From Campanula takesimana (lineage: Eukaryota; Streptophyta; Magnoliopsida; Asterales; Campanulaceae): a stretch of DNA of 64,000 nucleotides. The position numbers and the translations under genes were made by a program. The notes under the pieces are model-generated. The model did not search any database. It was not told where the DNA came from and saw only the letters and a program-made list of their open reading frames with translations. The stretch is from positions 124,001-188,000 of the forward strand of contig JAOWBW010000190.1 of NCBI GenBank assembly GCA_026119855.1, given 5' to 3'. This document shows positions 54,301-64,000 of this stretch, in pieces (position 1 is the stretch's first letter; each line of letters starts with the position of its first letter).

Positions 54301-55971
54301 ACATGTGCAGCTAGCAATGCAGATACATATTAACATAGCTCTCAATAACTTGTTAAGTTGAAGACTTCAAATCTTTTGCAATGCCAGCTGAGTTTAGTAT
54401 GGCACTTTGAGTATTTTATAAAATATGCTTAAACATTGCTTTTTATCCAGCCTAAAAGTCATGGATTCCTAAACATATTTTTAATTGATTCCAACTAATT
54501 ATAAATTATAAATATAATTAAAAGGAAAGTTTTACATGTTAATTTATAATGAAAACACTTATCACTATGGCCAAGTAATGTAATTAAAGGCTAATCCCCG
54601 CCTTTATGCTTTCGAATAATGTTTATTTAGTTTTCATAATCTCAGAAGCTCCATCCCCACCACTGGATTTATAGCACAAACCTTAAGCTAAGGATGACTT
54701 GAACAAATCACTTTAACAAGAAATGATAACGGACTGACTGGCATATTCGTTAGTTCATGTTAACGCTTTGACGAATCTAACGAACACTTTAGTAAGATAC
54801 TACGAATTCAAGTGGAGAATAAAGTGATGTACGTCCAAATTGTTCGCTAAATCATGTCGTGATAAAACAAACTCACTGAAATTGAATACAAATTCGACAG
54901 TAAATTAAGGACACGTTAACAAATGTCTGATAAAAGGTGAAATAAAATGTACTCCAGGTTAAGTGAAATCACAATATATATCATACATGAAATCACGCGT
55001 GAAACATTCCTATCGCATAATTTGAAGAACATATATATAGTCATGATGAGAAAACCCTATGATGAAAATCAAAGAAGACATGATATTCAAGGCAAATGCA
55101 GAGGGCAACCAATTTGATGCTTGATATACCAAAGTATAATACCCATCTGATGTGGAATGGGGCAGTGGCGGAGACATGATTTATTTTGTAAGTTGGGCAA
55201 AATATGTTTCACAAAAAATACTACTAGCTAGTTGGCTCTATGTAGACTAGCTGTTAACAGAAGAAACAAAGATAACTAGAAAATTGATGAAAAACCATGT
55301 TAGTATATGAAGAGAATAATATAGTTTCATTGAAATTGTATGTTAGAAAAAAACTTTTGGCTCATGAATAATAACTTCAACCCTCATTTTTTATGCATGT
55401 GCAACAATACATATGATGAGATGTCCATATTATATTTGCTAGACATATTAACCATGTTAGGAACCAAAAACTAGATCTATTTTTAACTAAACACACCTAC
55501 TAACAAAGTGAGTGATATAGATCTAAAAAAGAGAGAGAATTATGGTGCGTTTCTGTGCTTAATGCTTAATGCAGTTCAATTTAAAATGTAGAAAGTGCAC
55601 ACTGAATTAGAACGAGCTCTATTAAGAGGCTCATTAAGAGCAATCAAACGGGCCCTTAGCGTAAACTGACCTAAACGAACCACTTGATTCACAAACTCAA
55701 ACTAGTGTTCATTAACAAATAGTAATGAATAACCTCACCAGTATGTGAGAGATAGAGGGGGAAGAGAGAAAAAGGGAGAGAGAGAGAGAGAGAGAGTACA
55801 ACATAAACATAGACATGATGGCATGGGTTTCAGCTAAGCATGACAGTTTCAAGAAAGTCATAGAAGGGGAAGCCATGTTATTTTGTACCAAAAGGAAGTA
55901 GTCACATTCCCAAAGAAGCAGTTCAAGAAAAAGAAACAACTCATTTTTCTTTAATACAGTACAGTACTATA
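54301..55971. other. Long AT-rich spacer
   Basis: No gene supported on either strand. A one-sided gcagtggcggag phrase at 55164 resembles the hAT MITE end at 12522 without a partner. A (GA)n tract lies at 55775-55797. Confidence 0.5.
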
Positions 55972-56228
55972 CTCCCTCTCTGTCCCACTCGAATTAGGAT
56001 TTTTGGGTTGGTCACGGGGATTAAGGAAAAAGTGTTAGTGGAGTAGGTGTTGTGAGTATGAAAAGTAAATTAGGAGAGAGAAAGTGGGGTAGAGAATAAT
56101 GAGTGAAAAGTTGTTGTGAGTGTGAATATGGGTCCCATTAAATAAAACATTTCCATTTTTGGGTTGTCCTAATTCGAATGGGACACCCAAAATGGAAATT
56201 CGTCCTAATTCGAGTGGGACGGAGGGAG
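55972..56228. mobile_element. Stowaway-like MITE
   Basis: TA-flanked; CTCCCTCTCTGTCCCACTCG to CGAGTGGGACGGAGGGAG. The right arm contains a second, internal copy of the cctaattcgagtgggac phrase. Confidence 0.85.
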
Positions 56229-57034
56229 TATATCTATATGCAGATGGGGAGAGAGAGAGAGAGAGTCAAATGAAAATGATCAAAGAAACATTTCTATAGA
56301 AAATTGGGCATATATTTCTATCTTAAAAGAACCCATATGCAGCAACTTTCATATGAAAACCAGTACTTATAAATCACTTCTAAAATAGAATGTAATGAAA
56401 TCAAGAAAGAAAGAAAAAAGCCAACTGCAACTAGCTTAACTATAACATAAAAGTAAACCCTTTACTTATCATATCCAACAAACAATTTCAATTTCTATTT
56501 CTGTATCTATATTTATTATTTCCTGAAAACAATGCAGAAAACCAAAAACCCATAATTCCAACCCCCCCCCCCCCCAGAATTTATCCAAATTCACTTAATT
56601 TCACCGTGTCTAAGACTACAAGCTCTAGCAGCAACTCTTACTGGCCTTCTGATACGAAATAATCATAATTTCTTTTGTTTCATGTTATTTGAAATATATG
56701 CACGAACACTAGTTTGGTACGCCCCAATGAAAAAAAAAATACGTTAACCAAGCGTACCAAACATAACAGTGTTCGTGTAAAAAGAGAAAAAAATTGGAAT
56801 CACGAAAGAACACCACAAGATCACTATTTCCATTAAAAAAACCAAGAAAAAAAAGTTACAAAAAGAACACCTCCAAATTAACAAGAAAAAAGAACGAAAG
56901 TCTAGTAGAAGGAAGGTGATCAAACTTTTATGATTCAAATTAAGAAGCCTAAAAATCTAACTCAATCCAGATAAAGGGTACTGACCCGTTTACACAATCC
57001 ATTTAGCTAGCTTGCCATTTTCGACCCGCCCGCT
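56229..57034 (-). other. 3' flank of the one-hook AHL gene
   Basis: Contains a (GA)n tract (56248-56265), a poly-C run (56564-56576) and AT-rich sequence. Its part next to 57034 should hold the AHL 3' UTR. A short inverted pair ttggtacgcccc / agcgtaccaaac lies at 56715-56761. Confidence 0.4.
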
Positions 57035-57946
57035 TTAGAACGGACTAGGTCGTCCACCGGAATTTCCAGCCCATCCATCAACCGGCAACTGAATATTAGG
57101 CATATTATGTGGCAAATTGAAGAACGGAAGCCCGGAAGATGGGTCGGGAAACGGGTTGTTATTACTACTAATACCACCACCACCACCACTTGCCGCCGTA
57201 CAACCACCGTTTGACACCGGTGGGTGATGAATCTGATCATTCTGCAACCCCTCTTCCTCCTCCTCAAGTGGCAATCTTTCATAAGCAACATTAGTAAAAG
57301 AAGCAGCAATTACAATAACCGGTCCGGCGGCGGTCAACTCCCCAACCACACTCCCACCTACCACCTGACCTTGTCCTCCGGCGAGAAATATGGTCAAACT
57401 GGTGGCTCCCGGTGGTGCAGGTGGCGGCAGAAACGAACCCGATAAAGATAAGATCTCAAACCTCCCTTGAAGTGTCACCACCGCTCCGGCTGCAGCTGGC
57501 TGCCGGAGAGTCACATTAGTCACTGTCCCGCTACCGCTTAATATGCAGATCCCCCGCTGTCTCCGGCGTGCATACGTGGCAACCGAATCGAAAACGTCGA
57601 ATCCATTTCCAACCTCCAAGATATGTGCTCTTAGTGTATTAGCACTCTCTCTGGTGATGATTACCGGGGGTTTGGGCTTGTTCTTAGATCCAGGTGGTCG
57701 GCCTCTGGGCCGACGACCTGAAAGATCACCAGAGCCGCCGGAATTAGCTCCTGCTAATTCCAGGTGGTTTTGGTAGTGATGGTGGTCATCACCATCATCG
57801 TGTCCTTCATCATCGTTATGCTGGTGATGACCACCATTAATAAAGTGACCTTGACCATGACCATCAATTTGGTGGAGGGTGGAGTTTCGCAAAAGTTGAT
57901 GATGAGGAGGGAAGCGAGGAGATGTACTTAAATCTAATCCAGCCAT
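57035..57946 (-). CDS. AT-hook motif nuclear-localized protein (one AT-hook, intronless)
   Basis: 303 residues on the minus strand, starting MAGLDLSTSPRF and ending GRPSPF. The frame is open further upstream, but the family's usual start and the pyrimidine-rich leader favour ATG 57946-57944. A His/Asp-rich N-terminus (residues 36-60) is followed by one AT-hook, GRRPRGRPPGSKNKPKPP (core RGRP at 81-84). The PPC/DUF296 domain (about 96-222) starts VIITRESANTLRAHILEV and holds GRFEILSLSGSFLPPPAPPG and GQGQVVGGSVVG. An acidic LPLEEEEEG and a Gly/Ser/Asn-rich tail ending in a Trp-Gly motif follow. One hook and no intron match the other AHL clade (AHL15-29 type), which includes regulators of growth, flowering and leaf ageing. 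The specific orthologue is not assigned. Confidence 0.93.
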   Translation of the reverse strand: MAGLDLSTSPRFPPHHQLLRNSTLHQIDGHGQGHFINGGHHQHNDDEGHDDGDDHHHYQNHLELAGANSGGSGDLSGRRPRGRPPGSKNKPKPPVIITRESANTLRAHILEVGNGFDVFDSVATYARRRQRGICILSGSGTVTNVTLRQPAAAGAVVTLQGRFEILSLSGSFLPPPAPPGATSLTIFLAGGQGQVVGGSVVGELTAAGPVIVIAASFTNVAYERLPLEEEEEGLQNDQIHHPPVSNGGCTAASGGGGGISSNNNPFPDPSSGLPFFNLPHNMPNIQLPVDGWAGNSGGRPSPF

Positions 57947-58310
57947 TGGAACAACAATAACATCAAAAGAAAACACACACCACCCAAACAACAGAAAACA
58001 AAGGAAATTATAAAATATGGGAGCAAGAAATGATTTAAAACTGTATATTTGTTTTATGGGTTTGTTTATTTGAGAAGAAGTGGAGAGGAAATTGAAGGAA
58101 AAGATATAAAAGGAAATTATAGAAAAAGGAAAGCTATGGAAGTTGAACCCTAGATTTGAATACAGTTTATAGAAAACAAAGGGAGATTTGATTTGAGTAA
58201 AGATAAAGGAAAGTGTGTGTGTGAGAGAGAGAGAGAGAGAAAGAGGAGAAGTGTGGAGGGGGTAAACGCAGTCATTTCTCACAACCTAAAAGTTTTAATA
58301 TAGTCATAAA
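57947..58310 (-). promoter_or_regulatory. 5' UTR/proximal promoter of the one-hook AHL gene
   Basis: On the minus strand, a CT-rich leader with (CT)n and (CA)n tracts (58214-58240) precedes the ATG by 270-330 bp. It has several short upstream frames, one of which is open and in frame with the gene. Confidence 0.45.
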
Positions 58311-58386
58311 ATATAAGAAAGTTGATAAAAAAGAAAAACTAAATTTAGTCTTCAGAAAATTTTGAGGGAAACTTCAGAAAATTTTG

Positions 58387-58517
58387 AGGGAATCTAGTTA
58401 CTCTATAAATTAAAAAAAATCTTGTTTTGGTAGGGTTTAACGTTTAGAGTTTAGGGTTTAAAGTTTAAGAGTTAAAAAGTAAAATTTTATAACTTATGGA
58501 GGAACTAGTTTCCCTCA
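58387..58517. mobile_element. MITE with telomere-like core, copy 1
   Basis: Ends gagggaatctagttactc and gaggaactagtttccctc are complementary. The middle has agtttagggtttaaagttt text. A partner copy is at 58800. Confidence 0.65.
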
Positions 58518-58545
58518 AAATCTACTATTTAGTTTTTGTTAAGGG

Positions 58546-58728
58546 CAATGCTAAGCTTACAAAAGAAGTTTACAAAATGAAAGATACAAGATGTTGTGGC
58601 GATATTTCATTGGCTACATCGATAGTGGACCCGGCACACTCCAATTAAAAACACAAACACAATTATGAAACCTCATTTTGTAAGCCGCATTTTGTAACCT
58701 TATTATTTCCCTTTTGTTAAAAAGACGT
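58546..58728. mobile_element. MITE related to the AGGGGCACAAAA family, copy 2 (degraded)
   Basis: The interior (gtggcgata..cattggctacatcgatagtggac..cacactccaatt) parallels the MITE at 28647 and 63341. The ends are eroded (taagcttacaaaa / ttttgtaacctta). Confidence 0.6.
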
Positions 58729-58799
58729 TAATTAGCTTACATGATTTTACTTTTTAAGGCTCATGGATTTTGTTATCATTTTTTTTATGAGTTGTTTTT

Positions 58800-58938
58800 T
58801 GGGAAACTAGTTCCTCCATTAATTATAAAAAGTCATGGTATTAACCCTTAAACCCTAAACATGAAACCCTAAACCATAAAACTTAAACCCTATAAAAACA
58901 TGACTTTTTATAATTTATGGAGGAATTAGTTTCCCCAA
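58800..58938. mobile_element. MITE with telomere-like core, copy 2 (inverted)
   Basis: gggaaactagttcctccat to atggaggaattagtttcccc, with aaaccctaaac units (58852-58880); opposite orientation to copy 1. Confidence 0.65.
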
Positions 58939-59009
58939 AAATTTTCTCATTTTTTATATGAAAGGGAATATAGTTCGATTTATACCACTAGTTATGTAGA
59001 CTATATAAG

Positions 59010-59076
59010 ATTTGGGATAGGGCGGATTGGACTGCATAACCTTCTAACTAACTATGTAAATCATAAGATTTGGGGT
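59010..59076. repeat. Tandem duplication broken by a solo LTR
   Basis: The phrase gattggactgcataacctt with its flanks occurs at 59025 and again at 59580, and 'aagatttggg' precedes both. Without the LTR the two copies would be about 62 bp apart in tandem. Confidence 0.7.
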
Positions 59077-59568
59077 TGTTAGTAAATAAGACCGAAGAGA
59101 TAACAGATAATAATGAACGCAAATCAATAAATAAGAACACAAATTTTACGTGGTTCACCAACAACCTATTGGCTACGTCCACGGGCAAAGGGAAACATAT
59201 ATTATTATGGCGGAGAAACAATTACAAGAAGATGATCACACTAATCTATGTTTGCATGAAATTTGATCACAAAGTTCCTACCTATGCAAAACCCTAGATC
59301 TAGAATTATAGCGCTAGAGACTTAAACCAGAAGATAGAAGGAGTCTTAAATTAAATCTCAAAATGACTTAATTTACTTTCCGCAAAAATCAGGAATTCAC
59401 CAAAATCCGAAACAGCTCGGAACCAGATGATCCGCCCGGGTCTTGACCTTAGTCCGACCGGACCAAGCCTTGTCCAACCGGACCCATCAACACACCCGTC
59501 CGGATCCTTGTCTTGCTGATGTTTTCCTCCTTTTTCTTCTTTGACTTTATTCAAAGTCACCTCTAACA
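59077..59568 (-). mobile_element. Solo LTR (492 bp, minus orientation)
   Basis: TGTTAGTA...CTCTAACA, flanked on both sides by ggggt (59072-59076, 59569-59573). Read on the minus strand, its end has 'cgtggacgtagccaat' and 'ggtgaaccacgtaaaat', the motif also found in the solo LTR at 9313. A U3 cluster of ccgaccggacc/tccaaccggac repeats is seen. Confidence 0.85.
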
Positions 59569-59651
59569 GGGGTAGGGCCGATTGGACTGCATAACCTTCT
59601 AACGAACGAGCTAATTGCGTATATAGTTGTGTGGCAAACTAATATACTATA

Positions 59652-59933
59652 CTCCCTCCGTCCCCCGACTTATGACAAATTGCCATTTTGAGCGTCTCAC
59701 TCCATTTAAGACATCCCTAAATTGCAAGTTTATATTACTTTAATATTCAATGGGACCCATTTGTCATACTCACAACAACAATCCATTTACTATTCCACCC
59801 ACTCATTCTCTCTCCTATTTACTTTTCATACTCACAACACATCCTCCACTCGTTCTCTTTTCTCTTAAAATAAAAGTTCTCCTTAATCCCCGTGTCGGGA
59901 CCAATTTTCCTAAGTCGGCCGGGACGGAGGGAG
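59652..59933. mobile_element. Stowaway-like MITE
   Basis: TA-flanked; CTCCCTCCGTCCCCCGACTT to AAGTCGGCCGGGACGGAGGG. Confidence 0.85.
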
Positions 59934-60522
59934 TATATAAACGAGTGGAAATGATCAAAATAATCTAAAACTCAATTTGATTAATGAGGGAGGAGACCTG
60001 TAAAATGCCAATATAATTATTTCACGATAAAAAAAAAAAAAAAAATCTTTAGCTCGTATATTGTGTACCCTTTCAAAGGATCTATCTTTTTAATAGCAAT
60101 TTTTTGTAAATTTATTAGAGAGATTATGACATGGGATGATGCATAATGATAATATACATTGTGAAGTAGCTAGTTCTGGTTATAATACAATCATTTTTGC
60201 ATCTAAAAGTTTAATTTACAACATAACTAAAACATAATTAAACATCAACGCGTGATTTGTGTATATATACACCACCTTCAAGAAGTTGTTTTAATTTTAG
60301 TTAAAGTGAAACAACTTTACTTTTTTCTCACATTTTATTTACAGATAATTTTTCTCAAAATTGGATCTATCGTCAACGACAAACTTGTTTGATTGATTTT
60401 GGAATAGTGTATTAATTAATAAATTATCACTTAATTACCTTTTATGATCAATCCCACATGAATAAATTGTTTACATAGCTCACTACTTAACTTTAATTAT
60501 GCGCTTTATCTTTAGGTCATTG
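59934..60522. other. AT-rich spacer
   Basis: Nothing recognised. Confidence 0.5.
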
Positions 60523-60530
60523 CTTTGCAA

Positions 60531-61118
60531 AAGGGATGGTCAAACCGAATCGGAACCGCCAAACCGGACCGGAACCGGAACCGAAAAGCTCGGAACCGTC
60601 TTGAACCTTGACGAAAACCGGAACCGTGTGAACCAGGACCGTTTGTAACACGGGCCGGTTCCCGTTTATCCCATCTGAAAACTGTGAATCGGCGATTCAG
60701 AACCGCCTAGACCAAACCGGAACCGTTAGAAAACCGTCAATATCGTTTTATTTCTAACGGTTTCATCAGAATTAACAGTTACTAACGGAAAGTTGACAAG
60801 AAAATTTGAGTTTTAACTGAATTATTAGCCAAATTCAGTGAATAAAATAATAAAAGTTTGTTGAGTATATAAAAGAAATGAGGTACGGACCTCTTTAATT
60901 TTTTAAACATTTTTTCTATACATTTTCGTTAAAAAAAAATTGGTAATAAAATATTATTATAATTATTTTTTTTTCTTTTTGTTATTTTTTAAAAAAATGT
61001 GGACCGGCAGTTCCAAGCTGTGAACCGGTGATTCCGAACCGGAACCGGAAGAGAAACGGTTCGGTTACGGTTCAAGTTTTTTCGAAACCGTAACTGAAAC
61101 CGTGTTTGGTCATCCCTA
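60531..61118. mobile_element. hAT-like non-autonomous element (588 bp)
   Basis: Ends aagggatggtcaaaccg and cgtgtttggtcatcccta (TIR AGGGATGRYCAAAC), flanked by an exact 8-bp duplication ctttgcaa (60523-60530, 61119-61126). Subterminal regions are dense in ccggaaccg/cggttcggtt motifs. No transposase is seen. Confidence 0.85.
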
Positions 61119-62326
61119 CTTTGCAAAATCATTTTTCGCGACAACTAAAAACCTTCTCAATTTTACTTTTAATATTGTTGCATATTTTATGCATCAATAA
61201 TTTATGAGAGTATGGATGAAGATGGAAACTTTGCTTTGGAAAGCTGAAACAAGCGAGAAACTCATGCTTCTTTCATCACTAAATATATAATTTTTTGAGA
61301 AAAAAAATATATGTTATTTCTAGCATGATAAAAGATATTGGATCAAGGTTTTAATACACGAGGAAGGAAATAAAGGGTTTCTTAGGTTGATTAAAGGGTG
61401 CAAATCAGTAAGTTACAATTATAATTATTAGCTCAGGTGAGCCCTAACTAAATACAATAAATTTCAACTTTTAATGTTTCAGTAAAAATAGGTTATTATA
61501 TTGGTTGCAGCTCATAAGAAAAAACGCGAAATAATATTCATTAGTGATTTTTACATGCGGTTATAGTTTTGTTTGCAACATACTCCGTATAAGATCGAAG
61601 GTGAAATACTTTTCTTTAGTTATTTTATTCGCACAATAATAATAATTTTGAAAATAATACACTCGAAAGGCAAAATTTTGGGGAAACCGCGTTTTTTTAA
61701 CTCTTAGAAAAAACGTGATTACAAAAAAGCGTGGTGCCATTTTTGTAAAAATGTGGAACTTCCTTCAAAAACGCGCGGTGACATTTCTATAATTTAAAAA
61801 CCCTCTGGCACTCTTATAAATTGCATCTGGCATTCTTACAATGCACTGGCGATACTTATCACTCAAACAAGTTGTGCCAGTGTAAGTAATTTGTTGTATC
61901 AGTTAATGTGTTACAAAGGTCTAGATAGAGTATTGAGGAGTGTCAGATTGTTTGACAAGTTTCGATTATTTACAAAAATGTCATTATGCGTTTTTTAAAA
62001 AACACATTTTTTCTGTCAATAAAAAAAAACACGTTTTTCAAGAGACTAACACCACCCGAAAATATAATTAGGGCGAGTTGGGAGGCCAAATTTGAATTTT
62101 GAAGTCTGTGACCCAAGTGACACTAAAAGCGCGTGGAAATGTAAGACCTCACTAGGCGACACTTTATGATGCAGCATAATAAAAGGACAAAAAAATGAAT
62201 TTTGAGTAAATAAAACCTAGACAACTGCAAGTTAAATATTTTGTGTGGGTGGGGTTTTGAGTTCATTGTTCCGTATTGGGGGTCTTGGACTTGAAGACTA
62301 ACCAATAATATACTGTATTATTTGAT
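61119..62326. other. AT-rich spacer with possible eroded element
   Basis: No gene. At 61690-62040 cgcgttttttt / aaaaaacacatttttt text is arranged roughly inverted around ctggcactctt-like repeats, maybe an old transposon. Confidence 0.35.
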
Positions 62327-62545
62327 GGACCCGGAACCGCTCCACCCATTCACCCAATGGCTCCGATCAAAGTCATATAGGCGAGCTCATCATCTGTGCG
62401 GCTAAGATGATTTCAATTTTTTGTGGGTCCTACCGAGCTCGGACACATATCATCCGTCGAACACAAAATCCAATGAGGTGGCTCTAATCGGAGTCATTGG
62501 GTGGAGCGGGTGGAGATAACCGCTCGGTAGAGCGGTTCGAAATCC
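62327..62545. mobile_element. MITE with 10-bp duplication (219 bp)
   Basis: TIR pair ggacccggaaccgctccacc and agcggttcgaaatcc; a long inner complement (cacccaatggctccgat / atcggagtcattgggtg). Flanked by attatttgat at 62317-62326 and 62546-62555, in the 9-10-bp range of Mutator-type MITEs. Confidence 0.8.
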
Positions 62546-62834
62546 ATTATTTGATACAATGTAAAAATTTCTAATTCTCTTATTATATTCAGAATTTCAT
62601 ATATTCAGAGGGTAAAAATTCTCATTGTCTCATAAAAATGTCTATTTTTTTTTTATTTTAGCTGGTCAAAACAAATTAATTTACCAACATGATAATAATT
62701 CTCATTTTCTAAAAAAGAAAATAAAATCTTTTTTAGTTTTTTTTTTGTCTAGCCTATTTTTTTATTTAATATGAAACGGAATAATTTTAAAGCAATAGCA
62801 CACATAACGATCACTACTTCTAATGTTAAATAAT

Positions 62835-63142
62835 CCTCCGTCTCAGTACAAATAAAACTAGAGGAGTGAGCATAATAATTATGAAAAAACGTATACTGGT
62901 GTGGTAAAAAATGATGAGAGAATGAGAAGGGTAAGTAGTATGGAGTAGTGTTGATTGAATAAATTGAGTGATAGGAAATGAAGAAAGTAAACGAGTGGGG
63001 GTTAAATAGTGGGGTATGGTGAATATAAATATATTAAAATATTTTTATATTTGGCATTCTCACTTGTGATGAGACGAATTAAAAAAAAAAACAAAAAAAA
63101 AAAAGAAAGAGGGAAACCTCGCTTCTGCTGAAACGGTGGGAG
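62835..63142. mobile_element. Diverged Stowaway-like MITE
   Basis: Left end cctccgtctcagtac, right end gctgaaacggtgggag before ta; the arms are only partly complementary. Confidence 0.55.
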
Positions 63143-63340
63143 TATTTTTGAGTGATTAAAAATAGTTGTCATTTCTTTAATGCTAAATTTATTGGTGTCC
63201 AAAGTTTTATATAGGAACCATATCGAAGCATTTGCATGTAATAGTTCAATTTTACATGAGTTATATTTAATTACTTTGCCTGTTTAATAAATTAAACACT
63301 TAATTTGATATTTGGATTGGAGGAAATATTTTAGAGCAAT

Positions 63341-63768
63341 GTTAGGGGCACAAAACAAGGTCATAAAAATCTTTCTCACAAAATGAGGTTGCAATAATTT
63401 ATTGATTGCATTGATAATGGATCTGTCACACTCTAATTGAAAACACGAATAAAATAATACTACCTCTGTCCCTAAATGAGTGTCCAAATTTCATTTTAAG
63501 AGACACTGAAAATCTCATTTTTTTGTACAATTTGGTAGCAAAGATTCATATATAATATTGTAATCTCTTTTCTAAACATTTAGTTTTGCACGTACCGGTG
63601 GAAAAAAAATCGAAAAAAAAAGCATTTAGGGACAAAATTATGTTCAAAAAAGACACTCATTTTGGGATAAATATTTTTTGAAAATGGACACTTATTTAGA
63701 GATAGAGGAAGTAACACTTTAAATTTTGTGAGCAGGATTTGATGATTATTTTGTACCCCCGGTATTAA
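63341..63768. mobile_element. MITE with AGGGGCACAAAA ends, copy 3, interrupted
   Basis: Left part from ttaggggcacaaaacaagg to 63457 and right part from 63714 to attttgtacccccggta match the copy at 28647. A Stowaway-like MITE fills the middle. Confidence 0.7.
63460..63711. mobile_element. Stowaway-like MITE, subfamily G, nested
   Basis: CTACCTCTGTCCCTAAATGA to TTATTTAGAGATAGAGGAAG; same interior as the copy at 9983. Confidence 0.8.
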
Positions 63769-64000
63769 TCAATATTCTACGTTACTTTGTGGGGAATGCT
63801 ATAAATTGACCAGGTTGTGTTAACACTAGCAACGCACAAAACCAATGAAATTGGCAAGTGGGAGCTGGTTAGTGGGCCCCAATGTATGTCCTAATCTCCC
63901 TCCCACCCTGGACGGCCCTCTGCCTCCACTTTGGGCCATCTTAAGTTGAAAAAAAGGAAAAAGTTCATCTTTCTGTTTTGAAAAATTTGTTTGGTTTAAT
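63769..64000. other. Spacer at the window end
   Basis: No feature recognised; slightly GC-richer at 63860-63950 but without a supported coding frame. Confidence 0.4.

Noticed and set aside
57947..58282. N-terminal extension of the one-hook AHL protein
   Set aside because: The extension is low-complexity and rich in F, S and L, consistent with translated 5' UTR; AHL proteins start near the chosen Met.
58440..58480. Interstitial telomere repeat
   Set aside because: agggttta-like units are irregular and lie inside a small inverted-repeat element; no tandem TTTAGGG array.

Overview
This window looks like nuclear DNA of a flowering plant, probably a eudicot. The genes have many short exons with GT-AG introns, the spacers are AT-rich, and the mobile elements are plant types (Stowaway-like MITEs, Mutator-like and hAT elements, a Helitron, Copia retrotransposons, tRNA-derived SINEs). 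The species cannot be named from the sequence alone.

Four host genes can be supported. (1) 477-4705, plus strand: the last ten exons of the AP-2 clathrin adaptor medium subunit (AP2M); the 5' part lies upstream of the window. (2) 11068-18107, plus strand: an eight-exon gene for a predicted plastid-targeted, spermidine-synthase-like methyltransferase-fold protein (333 aa). (3) 23490-31409, plus strand: a five-exon AT-hook/PPC protein with two AT-hooks (395 aa, intron-containing AHL clade). (4) 57035-57946, minus strand: an intronless AT-hook/PPC protein with one AT-hook (303 aa, other AHL clade). The introns and spacers are crowded with about thirty Stowaway-like MITEs (ends CTCCCTCCGTCC / GGACGGAGGGAG, TA duplication), and most long introns hold at least one.

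The largest feature is a 14.1-kb Copia-type retrotransposon of the SIRE/Maximus kind (36352-50488). It has about 1.39-kb LTRs, a 5-bp duplication, a Met-tRNA primer site, gag, protease-integrase, RT-RNase H, and a 1412-codon extra ORF behind pol. The extra ORF has its own TATA-like box, pyrimidine patch and apparent 5'-UTR intron. The LTRs differ by only about 1.4 percent, so the insertion is young, yet this copy has a stop inside pol and a changed integrase catalytic residue. It sits inside an older long-TIR element (36076-51184) that keeps a 9-bp duplication.

Other elements with readable boundaries are a Mutator-like long-TIR element inside a MITE (5531-7175), a sister of the 36-kb long-TIR element (about 8671-10759) holding a solo LTR and a MITE, a 3.0-kb non-autonomous Helitron just downstream of gene 2 (18265-21270), solo LTRs (9313-9971, 59077-59568, probably 53701-54247), hAT-type elements, two or three tRNA-derived SINEs, a small mitochondrial rRNA-derived fragment (53277-53350), and a foldback element (about 32645-35289). 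The foldback element's interior is a two-level tandem array of short palindromes, the least familiar structure here.

The host genes do not form a pathway; endocytosis, a plastid enzyme-like protein and two chromatin regulators are simply neighbours. Everything is read by eye: exon borders rest on splice signals, frame and recalled family similarity, and element borders on visible inverted repeats and target-site duplications.
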